Assembly: GCA_903813345.2 (NCBI GenBank)
Contig: CAIIXF020000006.1
Coordinates: 35,562,436-35,626,435, forward strand
Direction of reading: 5' to 3'
DNA from: Owenia fusiformis
Taxonomy: Eukaryota > Annelida > Polychaeta > Sabellida > Oweniidae
Length of the DNA: 64,000 nt
In this document: positions 13,701 to 25,700 of the stretch, piece by piece
Layout of the letters: each line of letters opens with the position of its first letter
Numbering within the stretch: position 1 is the stretch's first letter
The notes under the pieces: model-generated
Databases searched by the model: none
The model's input: only the letters and a program-made list of their open reading frames with translations
Told to the model about the DNA's origin: nothing
Made by a program: the position numbers and the translations under genes

Positions 13701-16700
13701 ATAGTTTTTATGGCGGTTTAAGGGTTAAATTATGCAAATTAGCTTATTTTTGTTCAAAATATTTTTTTCTCCATTACTGATATTATTTTGTAAATTTTTG
13801 TGAAAAAATTAAGTTTGCATCTTATATACTTCCAAAGTTATGAATTAAAGTTTATTTTCTTTTGACCCCCTCCCTTCAATTTTAGGGTAAGGGGAGAAAT
13901 ATTTTTCACAGTCGTTATGTAAGATACACTTTTAATATTTTGCACATCTAATATACATATATAGATGCATTTTTAGGAATTATTTCATAAGTTATAACTT
14001 CATATGAAGGCAATTACAGTAAAAGTTGTTTATTATCATTCCGTTATTTAATAGTTTTTATGGCGGTTTAAGGGTTAAATTATGCAAATTAGCTTATTTT
14101 CGTTTGATATATTTTTTCTGCATTTCTGATGTTATTCTATAAATTATGGTGAAAAAATTAAGTTTGTATCTCATTTACTTCCAAAGTAATGAATTAACGT
14201 TTATTTTCTCCTGACCCCCCTGAAATTATAGGGTGGGGAGTATAAAGATGAGGATATCTTATTTTCGCAAGCCTCAAACTCTAGATATCACCCCACATCA
14301 TAAAATAAATATATTTTCCAACAAGAAAATGAAAAAATCTCGCGTAATACTCTCCAATATTCAAAAACAAAAATATTCAGGCTGGGTCCCTAAGTAATAC
14401 TAATTGACACTGAATTGAGACGGTTTGTATTCAGAGTTAACCAACATTTTCTAAATGCCTTAGTTTAGGAACCCCTATTCTTACTATTGAAAGATATCAT
14501 CATTGTAGGTATGCAGGTTTAAAGCCAATTATCCCAATGTAAAGTCAATACACCCATGCTAAAATCCTCATTTTCTCAAAGAACTCAAGTTTATCGGGTC
14601 TAAACAAGTAGATTCATATAGCCGAGAGAGTATTGGTAGCATCAATTTCCAGGGGTTGTTAAACAGGACCATCGTCTTGATTTTTATAACTTTTTGATGA
14701 ATCTAATTGCGGTTGTGCCCATACATACCAGATATTCTGTCTTTGATAGCATGCAATTTCTTGGCAACTTCACTGTCGTATACATCCTGGGGGTCATCAG
14801 TATCTTCCTTCAATGTGAACGCTGAAAATTTTTAATTTAATTTGAATAATTGAAACTTAGTTAGTTGTGAAAAATGGTTTTGTACACCAAGGGCGTTTAA
14901 ATCGGATTGTGTATTGCGCTAAAAATTGGAGAATTACAGCTGATTAAATAAAAAGAATACGGCTATGTAAGGATCCGTAAACGCTTTAAAATAGGATGTG
15001 AATAGTACATGTAAGTCGTGATCAACTTACTCGTATCAATTCTATTTTCAAAAATGAACATTTACATTAATTACTTATTGTGATACAGTGGTATAGTTAA
15101 TGTGACTAGTAAAAAAATAAATGCATTTGTTCCTTTAATTGATAATTTAAGAATAAAATATAAATTTTAGAATAAAATATATAAGTCGTTAAAAGAACTA
15201 TGAATGTGTTAGACAGTGTAAATGATGGAAATCTTTGAAAAGCATGACAGTCCCAAAATTCATATAGCCGAGAGAGTATTGGTAGCATCAATTTCCAGGG
15301 GTTGTTAAACAGGACCATCGTCTTGATTTTTATAACTTTTTGATGAATCTAATTGCGGTTGTGCCCATACATACCAGATATTCTGTCTTTGATAGCATGC
15401 AATTTCTTGGCAACTTCACTGTCGTATACATCCTGGGGGTCATCAGTATCTTCCTTCAATGTGAACCCTGAAAATTTTTAATTTAATTTGAATAATTGAA
15501 ACTTAGTTAGTTGTGAAAAATGGTTTTGTACACCAAGGGCGTTTAAATCGGATTGTGTATTGCGCTAAAAATTGGAGAATTACAGCTGATTAAATAAAAA
15601 GAATACGGCTATGTAAGGATCCGTAAACGCTTTAAAATAGGATGTGAATAGTACATGTAAGTCGTGATCAACTTACTCGTATCAATTCTATTTTCAAAAA
15701 TGAACATTTACATTAATTACTTATTGTGATACAGTGGTATAGTTAATGTGACTAGTAAAAAAATAAATGCATTTGTTCCTTTAATTGATAATTTAAGAAT
15801 AAAATATAAATTTTAGAATAAAATATATAAGTCGTTAAAAGAACTATGAATATGTTAGACAGTGTAAATGATGGAAATCTTTGAAAAGCATGACAGTCCC
15901 AAAATTCATATAGCCGAGAGAGTATTGGTAGCATCAATTTCCAGGGGTTGTTAAACAGGACCATCGTCTTGATTTTTATAACTTTTTGATGAATCTAATT
16001 GCGGTTGTGCCCATACATACCAGATATTCTGTCTTTGATAGCATGCAATTTCTTGGCAACTTCACTGTCGTATACATCCTGGGGGTCATCAGTATCTTCC
16101 TTCAATGTGAACCCTGAAAATTTTTAATTTAATTTGAATAATTGAAACTTAGTTAGTTGTGAAAAATGGTTTTGTACACCAAGGGCGTTTAAATCGGATT
16201 GTGTATTGCGCTAAAAATTGGAGAATTACAGCTGATTAAATAAAAAGAATACGGCGATGTAAGGATCCGTAAACGCTTTAAAATAGGATGTGAATAGTAC
16301 TTGTAAGTCGTGATCAACTTACTCGTATCAATTCTATTTTCAAAAATGAACATTTACATTAATTACTTATTGTGATACAGTGGTATAGTTAATGTGACTA
16401 GTAAAAAAATAAATGCATTTGTTCCTTTAATTGATAATTTAAGAATAAAATATAAATTTTAGAATAAAATATATAAGTCGTTAAAAGAACTATGAATGTG
16501 TTAGACAGTGTAAATGATGGAAATCTTTGAAAAGCATGACAGTCCCAAAACTCCTAATTGAGACAGTGTATCAAATTTGATAGTAGGTGTTAAACTTTTA
16601 AGATGCAGAAATATCCAAATTCATTAAATCGTTTGTTTGTAATCAAAAGATTATCGAGGAAGTAATATATACAAAAATATGAAGGTGTAGTTGACTCACC

Positions 16701-19700
16701 CTGTGCTTTAGTTTTCCATAAGAATGAATTGCTGATGTCAATATAACAAGCTGATGGGTCAACCTGTATGCCATCTGTCGAATTGTGTTCCCTACTAAAA
16801 CCTTCATCCAGGAGACGCTTTTTCAGACTAGTTTTCCCCACTCCGTATTGCCCAACGATCATAACTCGAGTATGGTAGACCTCCCGTGTTCCTTCCTCCC
16901 TCGCCTTCTGGTAGGCCTCTAAGTATTCAGGGTTGCTGAGTAGCTCTGCACGTCTTTGTACATTTCTGATCGCCCGTAGTTGATCTAAAGTGAACACCTT
17001 AATGCATGTAAACATATGAATACAGCATACATTTTATTTTGATTGTAAACCCTTGGTAAGGTTGTCTCCTTTATTTTTGATGCTCTCTTTAACTCAGAAG
17101 TGCTCAGATTGCAAAATTGCATCGTAAAAATTGTTGGGAGGAGTGTTATCACGGTGGTTATACAATTGAAATTGATTTTTTTAAAACATCACTTGACTTA
17201 CCTGACATTACCAAATCGCATCTAAAAATGATATTGCACCAATTAAACAACTCTTCATTAGGAGGGTTTTCAAACAATTGATTAAAGGATACCCCAAAAT
17301 ATACAGCACTTAAAAACATCATTGAGAAAACAAATGTGTGCATTTGGGCTACTTCGAACTAATCGAAGTCAATATTAAAACCCAACAACACAAACAAAAG
17401 TCTGCATTTTGCTGGCATTCTTTTACACAAAACAAGAAATTAAGATATGGCATCTTGTGAACCCTACTAACTGCATTTATTTATTTGACCAGATGTTACC
17501 CTGGGCTCAGTATTTCAAATTTATTGTTTGTTGCATATTTCGTTCCCAAAAATACTTTATGGGAGTGCAAATAATCACATATCAAAACATTTTAGAAATA
17601 TATTATAGAGAACAAGTTAATTAGAAAATGTTTACAAAATACAACGGCTAGTCTAGTAATGGTCCAGTTTTTGAAAACTACTCGTGTAGTATTGTTTAAT
17701 AATTCAATGACATGAATCCTAGTCTGGACTAAGCATCCTAAATAGTATACAGTTTAATACTAGTGTACAAATGAAGTAAAGAAAGTATGAAAAGTACCGA
17801 TGATGTTACATTTTCAAGCAAAAATGTAGCTGTCACTGTATTCATTTTTGCTTCAAAAGTTAGAAAACATTTTCTATCTCCAATGGTGGTGTAAAGGCGA
17901 GCAGATGGGGATAAAGAGCAATTATCATCGAAACTGAACGGCAAATTGTTCATATTTTTCAAGAGAATAGTGTAACAAAAAAAACGTCAAAAGAGTCATT
18001 AGCAAATGTTTAAAGTGTATTTTCCACGATATGATATTTCCCGACTTAAGGCATCATAATCATGCTGTGAGTGTCACATACATTCCTCGAAAATAGGCAA
18101 ATTACTTGTAAACATTTGTTTTATTATACAATTGTCAAGTTCAATATCCTCAAAAGTATTAGTTCATGAGTTTACTCACTGATAAATACATTTTTATACT
18201 ATGTTAAAACCTAAAAACAATGTATTTCGAAAAATTTCGAGAGAGGTGAATATCGTCCTATATCGCCCTATACGCATAGCCAGTGAATATCGCCTTGATC
18301 TTTCTTTACATGTGATCCGGTTTTGACTGCTCACACTGTACACTTGCAAGTTTGACACTCATATGATGAAATATATTGTTTATTGCCAAAAGCTGAAGAC
18401 TCATCAATTCATTGCTCATATATAACTTTTCATAAAGAATTGAATACTTCAATTGCAGAAATGTCCGAGTTGTTACGCGGTAAACACGATACAAAAATAT
18501 GTCATATTCCGCAACGAATATGGCATATTCACTTGCGATGTATAACAGATTCACCTGCGATATATGGCATACACACTAACCAATGAGAACGCGATACGGA
18601 AGTACACAATTGTCAATTACATCGATTGAACGAACAAGTAAAACGTGATAAATTATCATAATGATTACTGAATCAACAGTACTGTGTATCGAATATATTA
18701 ACTTTGCAGAAGTATCAGTCACCAATCTCGCGTAATAAACTTTCTCAATCAAACCAGGATTTATATATTAGTACTCGAAGCACTAACTATATTGGTAATC
18801 CTGCGTAGTTTTACATTTAGAGTCGATTCTCGCAACCAATCAAATCAAGGCTTTCTGTATCACGTTTTCACCTGTGGTATATGTCATATTCACCTGCGGT
18901 ATATGGCATATTCCGCAGGTGAGTATCGGGTATTAACTGAAATCAATGTATCGCATATTCACTGTGGAATATCGCATACTCGCCTGCGGAATATGCCATA
19001 TACCGCAGGTGAGTATGGCATATTCACCCGTATTACAAATACCGCGCAACCATGAATGTATGCCATATACCGCGTAACACGAGTTAGAACCATTTATTGT
19101 CAGAAGATAACATTGCACTGAATTAAAATTGCGATGATAGAGAGGTAGAAATATTGTACGTTTTGAAAAGGGTATGACACTGTATGATATGTATTGATGA
19201 GAGCAAACAATTATTGTTGAAACACGCTCCAATCTTTTTTTTATTTTCTAATCCCTTTAAGTACACCGTTGCTCATTAATATGGAATATTTTATAGATTT
19301 TAATGTTTTTATGTCTCCCGATTTCCGCCCATTTTGCACATAAAACTTATTAGTTATCAAAAGTAGCCCAAGGAAGTGGTTTTGTTCATATTTGGTGCGA
19401 TATTCACCAAGGGGGGGGGGGTCGCACCCCTTTGCAATTGGTGAGTCTCAAACGTGATTTCAGTGGTTAGAGGTACAGTGACTTTCTGGCCGGGCTTTCT
19501 GGACCAACATTTATCATCGTATTCAAAAGTGTGTTTGGGTTAACTCTCACCTGCAGCATAATCATGCTCATGCGCATGATAACTGCATAGTGCACGGTTT
19601 CCTCAAAGCAGTAAGGTGGAGCAGCTGCAATGTGCAACAGTCACCTAATCAGGCTCTTATAGAGCACAAGTGAGATGAGACTGATAGGGCGGTTCGTGAC

Positions 19701-22700
19701 AGGGGTCCTTCACCTCAGGTAGCACTCACGCATGCTCTCCTGATTGAGGAGTGGGGCCTTATTTTGCATATAAAGTCAGACGTCTCATTGGCAGTTGGCC
19801 CTGCTATAGGAAGGATGCTCTGATTGCAGCATGAGAATGACATACCACATAGTGCTATTGTGGGATAGAGGACTCATTTGTCATTTTGTCTTCATGACCT
19901 GATGTTTAGCCTGTTTGATCTGCTTAACATTACAATTTCGATCGGGGTGTTTTGAAAATGCAAAAATATTTAGACTATCCCTAGTTTAAATGAAAGCAAT
20001 TTCCTTAACTTAAATGTAAATATTTTTCTATCGAAAATGTTGATTTGAATATGAAATATATGTGTATGGTATAAATGATATTTTTGCAGGATTTTGCTTT
20101 TTGGTTCAGTGAAAGGAGCGAATGATCATTATAAACTCGCTACTAAATAGACATATTAAAATCCTTATTTAGTTGATTATTCAATATTTTCAATATTAAG
20201 ATAATTCCAGCAACATCATCATTATCCACATTTGGCATTTGTAACACAGGTTACACTTTTGTACCAGTTTCATCTCAATCAGTTGGTGACATTTTGTTAT
20301 GCAATTGCCTATTCTTTGATTTCATACATATATGGTCATCTGATCTCATGAAAAGTAGAGCGTCAGAATGTTTTGATAACAGTTTTATTTTGACAATGAT
20401 TCTAGGTAAAACATGTTTGAATTATGAACGCTCAACTATTTGTAGTTTCTTGGTTCTTGTGAATCAAATAGGAGAACAACATAATAAAATAAAAGCTTAT
20501 TTTGCCAATAATCTAATTATACTCATATTAATATTTTTTCATGATACAGGTGTTGTAAAACTATACAAATCTATATTGGGCACATTTTCTGAAAAATTCA
20601 AATGTTCTGTGACCTTTCTGAAGGCCGAACTTTTAACAACTTTTCAGTAACATTTTCAGAGGACTATTTCATCATGTTTAAGATCATTCTGACCATGTAC
20701 ATTGTGATCCTGGTCATGTAAATGATACATGTATGTGGAACAAGTTAAAATGACTGGAGATCAAAACGAAACTTTGTTACCTTTAATTGAAAAAGTTGAA
20801 AATAGCAAGAATGTTTTTTGTCACGTGCTGTTTATGCATTTCCTGCTAAGAACTATGAGACCTCAAACGTCTCAGAATCGAGCAAAACATTGTTTCGTTT
20901 TTATCTCAGCGTTTTAAAGATGAACGATTATAAATAGTCGAATATTAAACAAATACTCGAATTTTCTCGAATATGTATTCTGCTAAATCCAGGTCCTGAT
21001 CATCCAGTATTTGTTTTATTATGCACCTTCTAAATCAATCTTTTGAGTGTGTTTTCTTCAAATTCGAACGACTTTTGTCTACCTATACATCGAACGAAAA
21101 AGCATTGTATTGTCCCGGGATTCAATTTACATTTATTTGAGGCGTTTTTACAGAATTATGCGTAATGTTTGAATGATAAGTGTAAATGTGATTAAGTACA
21201 CTGTTTTCTCTTCTATTTGCCTCCGGTTAGCTTTAAAAAAAGTTAAAAAAGAGCCGAGTATTGCCAAATTACAAGCAGCTTGGGACCAATCATATTGCAG
21301 TATTTAGATGAGGTGCATAATAATTCAAAATATCATTTTTTGTCTTGTAAACCAAACACCCTTATGTAGGTTAATGGTAATCTCTTATGTTTTGACAGGT
21401 GTGTTACGAAGATATTGGACAATTTCCTCACAAAGACTGCATCGTTTTGATCATATGATAGTTGTAACTAGTTTTTGCTTCATTATTACTACGGAAAGAT
21501 CGACTTTAACTATGTTTAACCCCTCAATGGCATCATGATAGATACCATGTTCTAAATTAGAGGTGTTGGAAAGCTTCGCAACAAATTGATCATAATTCAA
21601 TCACATTAATCAAAAGATTAATTGCTAAATAACTGGCTAAAAAAATTTTGTAATACATTTCGGTTTAAGATATTTGGCTTGTAAAGTGTTTCCGACAAAA
21701 ATGTTAATCGTATAATCACAGGCCATATAAATTAGACATGATGCAAAACATTTGTTTCATTTGTTTCAAAAAGCAAGTTTCATATACATTACTGTTATGC
21801 CTCGTCGATAGACATTATCCCTAGCAAACGAATGACAATGAATATGATATTCAATGTTTTAATCTTAATAATAATAATCTTTCATAATTTCCGACGGAAA
21901 CCAAACGATTTTTGTTCTATAAATATTTATTTAATTTTGATCTTTATGTTAATATGGACCCCCGAAACTAACGTTTTTGAATATTTGATCAATTTAATTT
22001 TTGAAACAGTTAGCCGACAATCCGCATTCGTCTTCGAAGAAGATCTTTCAGTAGTTGGCTCTGAATTTGTAAAGTAAAGTGTTGCAGAAGTCATGCATTA
22101 TTATAATGTTGCTTTTCATAGAATATAGGGTTGGTTGTGAAAAACTGACATAAAAAAGGCGACTGATTCTTATCCTATATCATTTTCAGATTCATCATAA
22201 TATAAAGAATCTCAACATGATATTTTCAGTATTTTGTCATGATATCTATCATTTTGTATTTGATTTTTCAACATTTACCATGTACGATTTTACAGACCGT
22301 GTAAACTAGCCTTAGATAGATCTTCTAGAGTTTGACAGTGATTAGATAAACTATTGTGAATTGCCTAAAGCTGAAGACTCATACATGCATTGCTAATACT
22401 CTATAATAAAGGGTATTGTTTTATTAGTGCACATCTACGTCATTCAAATTATAATATAAGGAAAATATCAATGTGCCTTTTACAACTTTATTTTATTTTT
22501 TTAATGAGATACCATTTAAATATTGATGAAGATATTGAATACTTCAAATGCAGAAAAGTCCGAGGTAGAATCATTTATTGTCAGAAGATTAGCGTTGAAT
22601 TAAAGAATTGTGATAAAAGGGAGTTAGAAATATTGAACATTTTAAAAAAGTGTGACGGTAAATTGACGTAATGAAGAGAGCAGAAATATATTGTTAAAAC

Positions 22701-25700
22701 TAACCCCAGAGGCGCACATATTTCCTTTCTAATCCCTTCGAGTATACTATCAGGAGTTAACAGATTATTTGATATGATGAAATAAGAGGTGTGCTATAAA
22801 TGAAATCAAACGTTATTTTTTCTTTGAATATTTTCTTAATCAACCACTGATTTAAGGCAAACAGTCATGATAAAAAAGCATAAGATAGTATGAGATCAAA
22901 GGGGTAGGTTTTCAAAATACAGACTGTGTAGAGAATATGTTTTACTCCATGGAAGGGATGATGATGGATCATTAAAGGTAAGATATGTTTAGAATTACCA
23001 GAATTTTGAAAAAGTCGAAAACAAGATAATACTAGTAACCATTGCAAATAGGTACCAAAAGGGAAAACTCATTCTCATCCCGCTGCTTTCTTCTCAACTC
23101 TAAAATAATAATTTAAATAAAATCAAATCTTAAAAATGTGGCTGAAAAATAGTCAAAAGCAGGGACACAGTAGAGGTTTCGAAACAGATATTTAAGACAG
23201 TGGCCTATTAAAGGGACACATTGTGTATTTTCAGCATTTTGGGCAAAATGAAGTCTTACTTTTGATCTTCATAGTATTTGAAATGGATTGATAAGTACTT
23301 GATCTTTCATAAGACACAAAAACAGTTCAAACCGACCAAACCAGGGTTTTTAATAAATTATTAAGTAATATTTTTGATCAGACAGTGTTCACTGGCATGT
23401 AGCGGCCCTGATATCGATAAATTCTACACGCAATATAACCCGATTTTAGATGCTTGGTTAAAACTTTACACGAAAAAGCCTCGATATCCGGGCATTTACT
23501 CTTACACTGAACTGAAAATAGCATCGTCTAAACGTGTATGTCTTGGCTTCCGGGTAAGTTTATCAACATTTATACTCAATTGAAAGAGCAGTCGTGCTTA
23601 TATCGTGTACCAGTTTGATTGTTTTATATGTGTGTGTATTTATAATATGATAGTCTAGTAATACCGTGTCGTTAGAACAAGTGCTAGATATCGAACTGAT
23701 GACCTGAAATTAGATTATTGGACTGATCGCGCATCTGATATTAGATGATTAATTTGCATTGAATCTGATATTAACTTGCAACACAATACCACAGTAAATA
23801 CCATGACTTTACATTAGAATGATAACACGGCCTCATATTCTAATTCATTATACGTCCATTGCAGGCCAAAAATGTTTCAATGGGGATATTGTAATGCACA
23901 CGAGAATACATTCGATTCGTATATATTGACACCCCAGTTGTCCGAAACCCAGTTGTCCGAAACCCAATTCCCCGAAACCCAGTTGTCCGAAACCCATTAC
24001 TCCGAAAAATAAAGTCATAATTTACCAGAGAAAGGGGGGGGGCGTAGCTTACTTAAGCTTACGTCAGTTTCATGCCATGTATTTGGCCAAATTAATGGCA
24101 TGGACGCATTCTGATATTCATAGATCTCTCTCTCACTTTGAATTGCATCCATTGCATGGCGTTACCAGAATGGCAGGAACGGGAGATTTATTTTACATTG
24201 TGATTCTAAAAAAGGTTATTAAAACACAATATATATTACGGAACAGTTTATCTTATCTTCTTCGATCTCTTTTATATAGGCAAAATAAAATGAAACATTT
24301 TGAAACAGATAAAATAAGTAATCGCATAGAACTTTAAGAACAGTATACAAATTACGTTGTCAAAATATTTCGTCGCATTTAATTTCTTAGTCTCAGTCTC
24401 TTATCAAATCGTAAAAGAATAAAACATTCTAAACTTAATCACTTGGGATTTATGTTTCGGCATTCGTTTCAGGCATTTGTTTTTTATGCTCTTCTCCTGA
24501 AATGTATTTGTTTGACAATAATCAGAGAAAGTGCGTATACGTATAAATATGCAACGCAAACAAACGGGTGTGACTTCAATTTCTTGTCTGTCTGAGGACG
24601 TATTGGGAACGAGGTAGAATTAAAGAATTCTTATGAACAAATGTATTGGATAAGTTAATTTCTGATGGATCTGGATAAAATATATTTCAAAACTTTGTCA
24701 ACACTAGATAACTCATTTAGGCAGATATAGTATCTTGATATATTTGGCTATCATGCGTTTAAAATACGTTCCTAAAACTATGAAGACGTTGGGTGAGAAA
24801 TATTGCTATTGTACGTTCGAAAAGTATTTGGTTGTATTTTGTAGTTCTCAAGTTACCCATGAACTTTCGTGGGCTAATTAACGTCTTGACTTAGCATATT
24901 TAGCCTAATTTTGCAATGATGTCAACGTGATTCAAATGTTATGCTGTCGTGATTCGCAGAGGTTGCGACAAGATTCGTTTTAAGAAATTGTATTTTTTGA
25001 TAAGATCCCCTAATTTTCGGAGAATTTGGTTTCGGACAACTGGGTTTCGGAGAATTGAGTTTCGGACAACTGGGTTTCGGACAACTGGATTGACCCCTAT
25101 GAGGGTTGATCATACATCAATTGAACATGGAGATTTTCCTGTACACTTTTCCCAAACATGTGGAATAGACTAGATGCGAGTAGAAATTATCTTGATTTAT
25201 CCTATGCCAAGTAGGGTTTTAGGGAGATAAGTTGGTAAGATATATCCCGTATCCTGATTTTGAGGTTTCCATATCAAGAACCTTCATATCTCCCGTCATA
25301 TCTCCCGCTTCGGTGCATATGTTCCCGCATCGGGGCGTATCTTCCCGCTTCCAAAAAAGTGGAAATGCAATAAAATGACTTTGCATATGAATGATTTGTT
25401 TATTTTTTACACCTTGTACTACTGAAAACTCTACTTGGTATAGGATAAAGCAGTTATGTACGGTCGGTTTGGATATTGGGTTCATCCCTCGTGAGATATG
25501 CACATCTACTTTCTGTCCCTACGGTCCCTCAGGTAGATATGCATATCTCCCTCTGGAAAAACCCCATATCCAAAACCTCCCAGTACATAACCCTTATTTA
25601 TCCCATGGTTACAAGGATATAGATCGAATATCACGTGAAGATATAATTGATACGTGGATGAAGATATCATATTTTAGCAAACAATTCCCAAATCATCGAA

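Larger units (their letters stand above)
9761..14391. mobile_element. 4.6-kb element with long inverted arms made of tandem repeats
   Basis: The left end starts AGGGACCCAAG and the right end, read inward, starts AGGGACCCAGC. The arms (about 9761-11115 and 12690-14391) are inverted copies of each other. Each arm is a head-to-tail array of about four units of some 350 bp; every unit has an AACTTTGGAAGTATATGAG-type stretch, a G-rich or C-rich tract and TTAGCTTATTTGCAT. The core (about 11116-12690) carries decayed LINE fragments and a short open frame. It sits within an intron of the Roc-COR gene. No target duplication could be settled and no transposase was seen. It could be a foldback element or a non-autonomous DNA transposon. 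Confidence 0.7.
14612..16549. repeat. Three tandem 646-bp units, each with one coding exon
   Basis: Units begin at 14612, 15258 and 15904, exactly 646 bp apart, and differ at only a few bases. Examples are CGCTG versus CCCTG at the exon edge, and one G/A change in GAATGTGTTA. Each unit contains one 93-nt Roc-COR exon plus intron sequence. The near identity means a very recent event, gene conversion, or an assembly artefact. Confidence 0.93.

Noticed and set aside
18306-19232. Several open frames on both strands in the hairpin cluster
   Set aside because: They arise from the CACCTGCGGTATATGG words and are not shared with other R1 copies.
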